The notes beneath the pieces were generated by a model. That model was not told the origin of the DNA. It ran no database searches and saw nothing but the letters and a program-made list of their open reading frames with translations. The position numbers were made by a program, and so were the translations under genes. A stretch of 22,286 nt of DNA from a virus. Below, piece by piece: positions 1 through 5,092 of this stretch; position 1 is the first letter of the stretch; each line of letters starts with the position of its first letter. The stretch spans positions 1 through 22,286 of the IMG/VR virus record IMGVR_UViG_3300050010_000090. The stretch is one strand, 5' to 3'.

Positions 1-48
1 GGCATTGATGATTTCACCTTCCCGAACGGGCCAATCGGCGGCGACTAG
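1..48 (+). CDS. 3' end of an upstream gene (partial, unknown)
   Basis: Frame 1 reads GIDDFTFPNGPIGGD and ends at TAG 46-48; the gene begins outside the window. The fragment is rich in D, G and F, but it is too short to assign to a family. Calling it coding rests only on its tight position before the next gene and its ordinary codon use, so this is tentative. Confidence 0.35.
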   Translation, partial: GIDDFTFPNGPIGGD

Positions 49-86
49 GGAAAATAAAAACTCAGCACGAAGGGCACGGTAGAGCT

Positions 87-410
87 ATGCCTAAACTGTC
101 GCGTTGTCAGAAAAAACGGGCAAAAGTAGCTCCGAAACGCCCCCTGCAAATAGATAGGCCTGTGATCAGGTTTACGGCCTCAGATGCCCGGAAAATACAC
201 AAACGGGCAAAAAAGATTGCATCACCCATGATGTTTTCGATTGCCGACAAGTTCCGCGCTGACAATAAGGCTGGGCAAATGAGCGAGGAGTACGCCGGCG
301 CTGTGCACGAGTGCGCGTGCGCTTTCCGGGAACGAGCGGGGATCAAGTATTTCGGACGGCGCAATCTGAGCGCCTGGGATCAGGCCGTAGACGACTGGAC
401 TAAGGCATAA
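87..410 (+). CDS. hypothetical small basic protein
   Basis: This 107-residue protein has a very Lys/Arg-rich N-terminus (roughly residues 1-50), then a more mixed, probably helical region with a Cys pair (HECAC) near residue 75, and ends DDWTKA. I do not recognise the family. The ATG at 87 has only a weak GAG-type ribosome site just upstream (AGAGCT). The basic N-terminus could bind nucleic acid, but that is inference. It is the last gene before the IS21 remnant. An 85-codon antisense frame lies wholly inside it and is treated as a shadow. Confidence 0.6.
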   Translation: MPKLSRCQKKRAKVAPKRPLQIDRPVIRFTASDARKIHKRAKKIASPMMFSIADKFRADNKAGQMSEEYAGAVHECACAFRERAGIKYFGRRNLSAWDQAVDDWTKA

Positions 411-494
411 GCAGCAAGCCGACAGTGTTAGCGGCGTCGTGAAAATGTAGCAAAAATGGCGGTTTAAAAATGTTTGGATATATGAACATGGAGA

Positions 495-527
495 CCGCCG
501 GGTCTAAAGAGTATTAGATACCGGCGG
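495..527. repeat. inverted repeat downstream of istB remnant
   Basis: CCGCCGG (495-501) pairs with CCGGCGG (521-527) across a 19-base AT-rich loop. It lies between the istB stop and the presumed IS end, so it probably belongs to the element (a sub-terminal repeat or weak terminator). A second copy of the GGCGGT core lies at 458-463. The stem is short and the loop long, so a terminator role is doubtful. Confidence 0.35.
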
Positions 528-534
528 CGGGCAA

Positions 535-846
535 TCATGATTCAATCTCGCCCTTCATCCGATAACTTTTGCCTTCGATGAGAACCGTTTCGGCGTGGTG
601 AAGAAGCCGATCAAGTATGGCCGAAGTAAGAGTTGAATCGTTGTTGAAGATACCAGGCCAGTCTTTATACGCTCTATTCGAAGTGATCACCATGGACCCC
701 TGTTCATAGCGCAGACTGATAATCTGGAAGAGCAGATCGGCGCCGCGTTTATCGATAGGAAGAAAGCCGAGTTCGTCCAGGCAAAGCAAGGCGGGTGACA
801 AGTATTTTTTGAGTTCCGCTTTCAGTCGATGACCGGCTTGTGCCGA
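535..846 (-). pseudogene. istB: IstB-like ATP-binding protein, C-terminal fragment
   Basis: Read leftwards from about 843, the frame gives AQAGHRLKAELKKYL, then the Walker B stretch LLCLDELGFLPI, then SNRAYKDWPGIFNND, LTSAILDRLLHHAE and GKSYRMKG, ending at TGA 535-537. These are classic features of the IS21 helper ATPase C-terminal half. Full IstB is about 240-260 residues; only about 100 remain, and the DNA-binding N-terminus and Walker A (GxxGxGK) are missing. The frame runs open to a TTG at 903, but residues before AQAGH do not look like IstB, so the start is an accident of fusion to flanking DNA. The protein would be inactive as a transposition helper. Confidence 0.85.
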
Positions 847-908
847 CGAGCGCGACCTGTCGTTGCTGCGATTGTTCGCCGGCTGGCCGATAGGAGTGTG
901 CAACTAAT

Positions 909-1325
909 ATGACCCCCGATCCAACACTATCGCGTCTCGCCGATCAGACCCTTTTGGCGCTCTGCATTTGGGCCGAAGCCGAAGGGGAGCCACCCGAAGG
1001 GCAGCTTGCTGTCGGGTGGGTAGTCCGCAACCGCGTGGAGCATCCGTGCTGGTGGGGACATGATTATCATAGTGTTATCCTAGCCACATGGCAATTTTCA
1101 TGGACCGACCCGCACTGTGACCGGTATCAAAAGGCAATCGCAATCATCGATAGCATCCCGGATCATTTCACCATCCTGGCAGAGAATGTAATCCAAGGGA
1201 ACCTGCCCGATCCGGTCCCCGGGGCTGTGTGTTATCACGCTCCTTACTGTCATCCAGGCTGGGCCGATCATATGCAATTCATCCGGCAGATAGGACGCCA
1301 TTTGTTCTACAAGGAAAAAGCATGA
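909..1325 (+). CDS. SleB-like cell wall hydrolase (probable endolysin)
   Basis: This 138-residue protein matches the Hydrolase_2/SleB family. WAEAEGEPPEGQLAVGWVV at residues 21-39 carries the expected catalytic glutamate (probably E23 in WxEAxGE), followed by RNRVEHP (40-46), the WQFSW segment near 61-65, and the family's closing pattern GAVCYHA then IGRHLFY. SleB-type enzymes are lytic transglycosylases acting on peptidoglycan; in phages without another lysozyme they serve as endolysin. There is no signal peptide, so export would need a holin. AGGAG at 891-895 is somewhat far (13 nt) from the ATG. The next three genes look like lysis partners. It sits directly beside the IS remnant but is intact. 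Confidence 0.87.
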   Translation: MTPDPTLSRLADQTLLALCIWAEAEGEPPEGQLAVGWVVRNRVEHPCWWGHDYHSVILATWQFSWTDPHCDRYQKAIAIIDSIPDHFTILAENVIQGNLPDPVPGAVCYHAPYCHPGWADHMQFIRQIGRHLFYKEKA

Positions 1326-1456
1326 GCGAAAATGCGCGGGAGCGGGATTGCGATAGCTGCGAATACCACGGCGAGGATTTGATTTATGGGAGACACTGCC
1401 GGGGGTGTGATGAGGATAACTCGGAATATAAGTCGGTTGACGGGGCAGACACGTGA
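1322..1456 (+). CDS. four-cysteine mini-protein (possible zinc ribbon)
   Basis: The ATG at 1322 overlaps the endolysin stop in an ATGA junction and gives a 44-residue acidic protein. Cysteines form CDSC near residues 10-13 and CRGC near 28-31, a CxxC-x14-CxxC spacing typical of small zinc ribbons. A longer frame opens upstream at 1229, but that part lies inside the endolysin gene in another frame, so the coupled start is preferred. No family is recognised. Similar small Cys-pair proteins are common in phage accessory clusters; zinc binding is inference. Confidence 0.6.
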   Translation: MSENARERDCDSCEYHGEDLIYGRHCRGCDEDNSEYKSVDGADT

Positions 1457-1689
1457 ACATGCCAGACATGGGCAACGCAGTAATCGGATTGATCGGCGTG
1501 TTAAATATCGGCATGATCGTTTATCTCGTAAGGCTCGTCATTGCGCCACTGGCCGAAACTATGCGGCAGCTATCGATCTCAGTGAAAGAGCTATATGAGA
1601 GCAGGGACAGCCACGAGGTTGAGATAACGAGAATACAAACAGTCCATAAGCTCAGAGGATGCGACGCGCCGATTAAAGGGCATGATTGA
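1453..1689 (+). CDS. single-TM protein with helical tail (holin or spanin-like candidate)
   Basis: A GTG at 1453 overlaps the previous stop (GTGA); an ATG at 1459 is an alternative start. The 78-residue product starts with a hydrophobic helix, about residues 8-33 (AVIGLIGVLNIGMIVYLVRLVI), followed by a polar helical region with heptad-like spacing and the ending HKLRGCDAPIKGHD. One N-terminal membrane helix plus a coiled tail, next to the endolysin and upstream of a lipoprotein, fits a holin or inner-membrane spanin-type subunit, but there is no sequence signature that proves it. The only cysteine is in RGCD. Confidence 0.6.
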   Translation: MNMPDMGNAVIGLIGVLNIGMIVYLVRLVIAPLAETMRQLSISVKELYESRDSHEVEITRIQTVHKLRGCDAPIKGHD

Positions 1690-1697
1690 TCTGCCAA

Positions 1698-1758
1698 AAA
1701 ACTTTAATAAGGCGCAATCGAATTAAAAAAATGGCATTAAAACTTTAACAAGGAGCAA
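1698..1758 (+). repeat. pair of near-identical 20-base direct repeats upstream of lipoprotein gene
   Basis: AAAACTTTAATAAGGCGCAA (1698-1717) and AAAACTTTAACAAGGAGCAA (1739-1758) match at 18 of 20 positions, offset by 41 bases. The second copy contains the Shine-Dalgarno AGGAG (1751-1755) for the lipoprotein gene; the first has AAGGCG at the same place. A five-codon frame (ATG 1731 to TAA 1748) lies between them. This looks like a local duplication of a ribosome-binding segment. Confidence 0.6.
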
Positions 1759-1762
1759 AGAG

Positions 1763-2131
1763 ATGAAAAAGTATTTCGCAATCGGATTGATGGTTTTGAC
1801 TTTAGCAGTAACAGGCGGATGCGGTTCGACCGGAACCAACATCATTAATGACATCAATGGGTTCATCACTAATACCGCCGTCCCTGATGTGTGCGCGGCG
1901 GCGAACTATTACACCGAATACGCTAAAGGCGTCGTGGATGCAGCCGGCGCCGTTGCAGGCGTAAGCGGGATTGTTGCCGAGGTGGACGCAGGCATAGGTA
2001 TTCTCAACGGCATGTGTTCCAGCGGCGCGCTGACTTCCACCATCCAGGGCGAGTTGACAACAATCGATGGGTATATCCAACAGCTTAACTCTCTCGTTAC
2101 GCAGGCCAAGGCCAAGGGGGAAATAAAGTAA
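1763..2131 (+). CDS. lipoprotein, probably lysis-associated or superinfection-related
   Basis: This 122-residue product has a textbook signal: MKKYF, hydrophobic AIGLMVLTLAV, then TGGC with the lipid-modified Cys at about residue 20. The mature part is Ala/Gly/Ile-rich with predicted helices and few charges, and ends AKAKGEIK. AGGAG at 1751-1755 is 7 nt from the ATG. It follows the endolysin and the membrane protein, so an outer-membrane role in lysis or superinfection exclusion is plausible. It is not obviously an o-spanin, which is usually shorter and Pro-rich. No precise family is recognised. Confidence 0.72.
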   Translation: MKKYFAIGLMVLTLAVTGGCGSTGTNIINDINGFITNTAVPDVCAAANYYTEYAKGVVDAAGAVAGVSGIVAEVDAGIGILNGMCSSGALTSTIQGELTTIDGYIQQLNSLVTQAKAKGEIK

Positions 2132-2132
2132 G

Positions 2133-2312
2133 ATGAGCGAATGCCAGGCAAAATATGAGCTGTGGTTTGTAGAAGAGGCCGGGGGAACCCCTGGATCTTT
2201 GCGCGATAAAACTCCCGGTGGCTACGCCGACCACGACGTCAATATGCAGTGGCACGGCTGGAAGGGCGCTTGGGAGAAGTTACGAGATGTAGAGGGAGAA
2301 ACAAAACAATGA
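2133..2312 (+). CDS. hypothetical 59-residue protein
   Basis: ATG 2133 lies one base after the lipoprotein stop, and the TGA at 2310-2312 overlaps the next ATG (2309) as ATGA. The product is Trp- and Gly-rich: MSECQAKYELWFVEEAGG at the start and MQWHGWKGAWEKL at residues 38-50. Upstream AAGGGGGAAATAAAG can act as ribosome site. Short proteins with a WxGWxxAW-type patch are common in phage accessory clusters, but I cannot assign a function. The call is supported by the coupling on both sides. Confidence 0.6.
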   Translation: MSECQAKYELWFVEEAGGTPGSLRDKTPGGYADHDVNMQWHGWKGAWEKLRDVEGETKQ

Positions 2313-3088
2313 GCGAACTAAAGCGCGGCGCCCTGCCATACAAACACGATAACAGGCACCTGAAACTGTCAAATTATATCGCCGCTCCGTTTCTAACCCA
2401 CCCAGCAAAATGGGATTGGGCGCAGAATGTCAAGTCGTGGCCGATGATGAAAAACGACGAGATAGGCGACTGCGTGATCGCAAGCGCGGGCCACATGATA
2501 ATGTCGTTTACCGCGGCGAACGGAAATTTGTTCATTCCGAGCGATCAGGACATAGTTTCCACCTACTCGGCCATTACCGGCTACGATCCGAGCAGGACGG
2601 ACGGCGAAGGCAATAATCCGACCGACAATGGGACGACATTGGCCGACGCTCTGAAATATTGGAACAACACCGGCATAGCAGGCCATAAGATCGGCGCATA
2701 TGCCCAGATTGACATCCGCGATATTAATGCGCTCAATGCTGCTATCTACTGGTTTGGCGGGGTATTCTCGGCCATCCAGGTAGACAAGTTCATGGAAGAT
2801 CAATTCAAGGGCGAGTCGGCGTGGACTATCCCACGAGGCATGGATTTCGAAGCCAATGACCAGGTGCTTGGCGGTCATGGCGTTCCACTTCTCGGGTTCC
2901 AGCCTCATTGGCTCAATCTGATTACCTGGGCCAAAGATCAACGGGGGACCGACAATTGGTGGTGGGGTCTTGGCCTTGAGGCATGGTGTGTAATCTCTGA
3001 GGATTTTGTCACCGATCAAAAGCCAGCCCCTAACGGTTTTGACATGCAGGCACTGGTTGCAGATCTGGCAAAAGTGAAAGCGGCGTAG
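2309..3088 (+). CDS. papain-like phage protein of unknown role
   Basis: From ATG 2309 (overlapping the previous stop, with GAGGGAG just upstream) the product is 259 residues; an in-frame ATG at 2249 would lie inside the preceding gene and is rejected. Residues 45-61, WPMMKNDEIGDCVIASA, hold a Cys (C55) in the position of a papain-type nucleophile. GGHGVPLLGF (188-197) supplies a matching His (H190), and WWWGLGLEAWCVISEDF (217-233) mimics the papain WG-xx-Y-x-I ending. The C-terminus PNGFDMQALVADLAKV is typical of a family I recall from many phages and prophages, usually annotated hypothetical. The fold and catalytic pair are inferred from motif order. Whether it cuts host peptides, peptidoglycan or virion proteins is unknown. 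Confidence 0.7.
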   Translation: MSELKRGALPYKHDNRHLKLSNYIAAPFLTHPAKWDWAQNVKSWPMMKNDEIGDCVIASAGHMIMSFTAANGNLFIPSDQDIVSTYSAITGYDPSRTDGEGNNPTDNGTTLADALKYWNNTGIAGHKIGAYAQIDIRDINALNAAIYWFGGVFSAIQVDKFMEDQFKGESAWTIPRGMDFEANDQVLGGHGVPLLGFQPHWLNLITWAKDQRGTDNWWWGLGLEAWCVISEDFVTDQKPAPNGFDMQALVADLAKVKAA

Positions 3089-3090
3089 CT

Positions 3091-3195
3091 ATGTGGCCAT
3101 TAATCGCTCTTGGGGCAGTCTTCGGTATCGTGTTGATCGGCCTGATATTCGGAGAAAAACTCGTCGAGGTCTTCAAGAGGATCTTAGGGCAATGA
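3091..3195 (+). CDS. 34-residue single-TM peptide
   Basis: ATG 3091 follows the previous stop by two bases, and the TGA at 3193-3195 overlaps the next ATG at 3192. The product starts MWPLIALGAVFGIVLIGLIF, one membrane helix, then a short amphipathic basic tail KLVEVFKRILGQ. This shape fits a mini-holin or membrane accessory peptide. GCGGCGTAGCT upstream gives no good ribosome site, so translation would be coupled. The evidence is position, coupling and a clean hydrophobic helix. Confidence 0.5.
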   Translation: MWPLIALGAVFGIVLIGLIFGEKLVEVFKRILGQ

Positions 3196-3422
3196 ACCCA
3201 ACCCCCGATGATATCCTTTGCCGCGCCCACGAATTGGCTACCGAGTGTGAAGAGTATATCAAGGCCGCCAAGGCAGAGTTGAGGGGTATGTCAGAGGAAC
3301 AACTTACTCGGGTGATCGAGGCTTGGTATTTTATGAAGCTGGCCGAATTAGACTTGAGGCATGAATGCAAGTGCCAGGCAAAGCCGACGATAACGAGCGA
3401 TGGGATTAAGTGGGACGCATGA
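3192..3422 (+). CDS. hypothetical helical protein
   Basis: The coupled start ATG 3192 (ATGA with the previous stop) gives 76 residues. An earlier ATG at 3093 would put 33 residues over the membrane peptide gene in another frame and is rejected. The product is helical and acidic, with HELATECEEYIKAAKAEL in the N-terminal half, then RHECKCQAKPTITSDGIKWDA at the end, including a CKC pair. AAGAGGATCTTAGGGC upstream provides an AGG-type site. I do not recognise the family. The frame continues 20 protein-like codons past the TGA (see findings). Confidence 0.55.
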   Translation: MNPTPDDILCRAHELATECEEYIKAAKAELRGMSEEQLTRVIEAWYFMKLAELDLRHECKCQAKPTITSDGIKWDA

Positions 3423-3499
3423 GTAATAGCGAAAGCGTTTGAAGATTGGTGCGGCGACCACAAACTTGACGAGAATAAGATATAGGGGAGAAAAGTAAA

Positions 3500-3931
3500 A
3501 TGGCGTTTTACATTGGTGTGAAAATTATCGAAGCAAAACCGGCAAAGGCTCACAAGCCAGCCGGGAAACATGCGGCGGGAGCCGATGGATACGAGGTGAA
3601 ATACCCTGACGGCTATACTTCGTGGTCGCCAAAGGAAGTCTTCGAAGCTGCATATTTCCCTATGGGGGAAGATCCATCGAAGGTAACTCCCGAAATGGTT
3701 GATGGATTCATCGGCCAAGTGAATACGAAACAATTCGATGAGAAAACCAGCATAACAGTTGCCGAAACTATCACTGGATTCAAACAATACGAAGTCAGTT
3801 CTTGTGTTGATCCAAAGAATTTTGACCTGCAAATTGGCGGGGGGATTGGAGAGAAGCGGATCAAGGACACCATGTGGAAGTGTCTTGGGTTTGTCCTTCA
3901 ATGGGGCCGGTTCGGACTTAAAAAGAAATAA
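3500..3931 (+). CDS. Phage gp49/66-family protein (N4 gp49 / Sf6 gene 66) fused to a conserved N-terminal domain
   Basis: This 143-residue protein has two parts. Residues 1-56 (MAFYIGVKIIEAKPAKAH ... YTSWSPKEVFEAAY) match a small phage protein that I recall as usually stand-alone and ending in SWSPKEVFExAY. Residues 62-134 match the N4 gp49/Sf6 gp66 family: VTPEMVDGFIG, then TVAETITGFKQYEVSSCVDPKNFD, then GEKRIKDTMWKCLGFVL. Both families are common in phages and their biochemical role is unknown. GGGGAGAAAAG gives a good ribosome site. A 260-codon antisense frame covers this gene but has no family features. Confidence 0.83.
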   Translation: MAFYIGVKIIEAKPAKAHKPAGKHAAGADGYEVKYPDGYTSWSPKEVFEAAYFPMGEDPSKVTPEMVDGFIGQVNTKQFDEKTSITVAETITGFKQYEVSSCVDPKNFDLQIGGGIGEKRIKDTMWKCLGFVLQWGRFGLKKK

Positions 3932-3956
3932 CCTCTTGCGTTGATAGTCAACCAAG

Positions 3957-3995
3957 GCGGGCGGGGCTTGCCCCTGTCAGGAAGGAACCGCCCGC
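3957..3995 (+). promoter_or_regulatory. GC-rich hairpin abutting a Shine-Dalgarno
   Basis: GCGGGCGG (3957-3964) can pair with CCGCCCGC (3988-3995), an uninterrupted 8-bp GC stem. A competing inner stem, GGGG (3963-3966) with CCCC (3971-3974), shares bases with it. The ideal ribosome site AGGAGG (3996-4001) begins at the very next base and is 7 nt from ATG 4009. There is no T-tract, so this is more likely an mRNA structure affecting translation or decay than an intrinsic terminator. The function is inferred. Confidence 0.45.
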
Positions 3996-4008
3996 AGGAG
4001 GAAATACA

Positions 4009-4131
4009 ATGATCCAGGATTGGCTTGATTATTTCTACAAGGTACTTGGAACGGGGGTGGGGTTGGGGCTAGTCTTTGCCGTCGCCCTTGTAATCATGCT
4101 CATTACCGGGCTAATAGCGATACTGGAGTGA
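4009..4131 (+). CDS. 40-residue single-TM peptide
   Basis: A strong AGGAGG (3996-4001) and 7-nt spacing support ATG 4009. The product begins MIQDWLDYFYKVLGTG and continues with one long hydrophobic helix (about residues 17-39, VGLGLVFAVALVIMLITGLIAIL), ending in E. It lacks charged residues in the helix and could be a holin-type or membrane accessory peptide. It is followed after two bases by another small hydrophobic gene. No family is recognised. Confidence 0.6.
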   Translation: MIQDWLDYFYKVLGTGVGLGLVFAVALVIMLITGLIAILE

Positions 4132-4133
4132 AT

Positions 4134-4271
4134 ATGGACAACAATACCTATGCGATAATTTTTGCGGCTCTTCTGGCTGTATCCGAGGCGCTGTCATTGA
4201 TCCCGGCAGTTAAGAGCAACGGGATATTTCAGCTTCTTTTTGCGGTGATTCAGAAGTTGCAGGGGAAGTGA
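4134..4271 (+). CDS. 45-residue hydrophobic phage peptide
   Basis: ATG 4134 comes two bases after the previous stop. The product is MDNNTYAIIFAALLAVSEAL followed by SLIPAVKSNGIFQLLFAVIQ and KLQGK. Peptides with this SEALSLIPAxKSNxIFQL pattern are, in my recollection, common in tailed phages and usually unannotated. Hydrophobic residues 8-23 may insert in a membrane, with an amphipathic helix after the KSNG turn. It is followed directly by the next ATG at 4272. The role is unknown. Confidence 0.62.
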   Translation: MDNNTYAIIFAALLAVSEALSLIPAVKSNGIFQLLFAVIQKLQGK

Positions 4272-4433
4272 ATGATCCTGTTAAAACCCAATGAAGTATG
4301 CCCCAATGCCTCGGATTGCGACTATGCAGACGATAAGGATTTTGGCGTCTGCTTTGGAGCGAGAGCGGAACGGGACGGCGCGTTTATCTGCGAATTGGCT
4401 CCAGAAGAATTATCACAGCGTGGTAACGGATAA
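4272..4433 (+). CDS. four-cysteine small protein
   Basis: The ATG at 4272 abuts the previous stop, and the TAA at 4431-4433 overlaps the terS ATG as TAATG. The 53-residue product MILLKPNEVCPNASDCDYAD... has Cys at about 10, 16, 27 and 40, a spacing I have seen in small phage proteins with a C-P-x(3-4)-C start. Metal binding or disulfides are possible, but neither is shown. GCAGGGGAAG upstream supplies a ribosome site. It lies immediately before the packaging genes. Confidence 0.6.
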   Translation: MILLKPNEVCPNASDCDYADDKDFGVCFGARAERDGAFICELAPEELSQRGNG

Positions 4434-5092
4434 TGTATCTCCCCTGGCAACCTCACATAAAGATGCGTTCTCTTGCTCGGCGGAACAAGACAAATTCCGA
4501 TAAGAAATCAAGCTTTCGATATGAGACGTTAGATGATTTTACTAAAGCCATTGGGGAATATTTCTACGGACTCGGCAAGGGCGAGCGTAAAGACGAATTT
4601 CCTACAGTCACTGGATTGTCTATTTTCCTTGGATTAACAACTCAGGCGTTCAACAATCAAATGGCAAGGGGTGAGGATTGGGCCGAAGTTGTTGGTATAG
4701 CCAAAGAATCCGTCAGGGAATACGCCACGCAAACCGCGCTTTATCATATCGCCCAAATAGCCCATCAAGACATTCGGAAACTCTACGATGAGAACGGGAA
4801 CCTGAAGCCGGTTCATAAACTCGATGACGACATCGCCGGGGCCGTCTCCTCCATTGAAGTAGTGACGAGCTGGTCAAAGGACGAAGAAGGTAATTCGGTC
4901 GCCGAGTATACCAAGAAGGTGAAAACGTGGGACAAGGGGGCGGCGCAAGAGCGGTGGGCTAAGCTGTACGGATTGGCGGCAGTGGAAAAGCATGAAATGA
5001 AACATACCGGCAAAATCGGCATATCAAGCCTTCTGGACGAGATAGATGGAAGCACAAGAGGACTACCTACGAGCCAAACAGATTCTGAGTGA
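4433..5092 (+). CDS. terS: terminase small subunit
   Basis: This 219-residue protein has the two parts expected of a small terminase. The N-terminal region contains LDDFTKAIGEYF and TVTGLSIFLGLTTQAFNNQ (residues 33-75), a helix-turn-helix-type DNA recognition region. The C-terminal part has IRKLYDENGNLKPVHKLDDD (114-133), GAVSSIEVV and KVKTWDKGAAQERWAKLYGL (162-181), a signature widely found in Terminase_2-type small subunits. It would recognise the packaging site and recruit the large subunit. The start overlaps the previous stop (TAATG), and its 3' end overlaps terL by 47 bases. Confidence 0.82.
   Translation: MYLPWQPHIKMRSLARRNKTNSDKKSSFRYETLDDFTKAIGEYFYGLGKGERKDEFPTVTGLSIFLGLTTQAFNNQMARGEDWAEVVGIAKESVREYATQTALYHIAQIAHQDIRKLYDENGNLKPVHKLDDDIAGAVSSIEVVTSWSKDEEGNSVAEYTKKVKTWDKGAAQERWAKLYGLAAVEKHEMKHTGKIGISSLLDEIDGSTRGLPTSQTDSE

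Larger units (their letters stand above)
426..846 (-). mobile_element. truncated IS21-family insertion sequence remnant
   Basis: The segment keeps the 3' half of an istB gene on the minus strand, plus about 110 bases downstream of it. The outer edge starting TGTTAGCGGCGTCG at 426 followed by GTAGCAAAAATGGCGG resembles, from memory, the right-end repeats of IS21-type elements. No istA, no left end and no istB N-terminus are present. Recognisable homology stops near 843-846, about 60 bases before the next phage gene. The left boundary is approximate, and I could not identify a target-site duplication. Confidence 0.6.

Noticed and set aside
846-903. N-terminal extension that would make istB a complete small gene from a TTG at 903
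   Set aside because: The first 20 residues are Asn/Arg/Ser-rich and unlike IstB; Walker A and the DNA-binding part are missing, so the frame is an accidental fusion.
1386-1598. A 70-codon plus-strand frame
   Set aside because: It overlaps the four-Cys gene and the membrane protein gene in a third frame, is Arg/His-rich and lacks a ribosome site.
2249-2308. Upstream ATG 2249 as start of the papain-like gene
   Set aside because: The first 20 codons fall inside the 59-residue gene in another frame; ATG 2309 has the ATGA overlap and a GAGGGAG ribosome site.
2393-3019. A 208-codon minus-strand frame
   Set aside because: It is antisense to the papain-like gene, whose motifs are convincing; composition is that of a codon-mirror frame.
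3419-3485. Use of TGA as a sense codon
   Set aside because: Many clear genes here (endolysin, the papain-like neighbours, fibre, GNAT) end in TGA at coupled junctions, so TGA is a normal stop.
3173-3955. A 260-codon open frame on the minus strand
   Set aside because: It lies opposite the coupled genes at 3192 and 3500, the latter with a clear gp49/66 family match. Its translation has no domain features and no ribosome site was evident.
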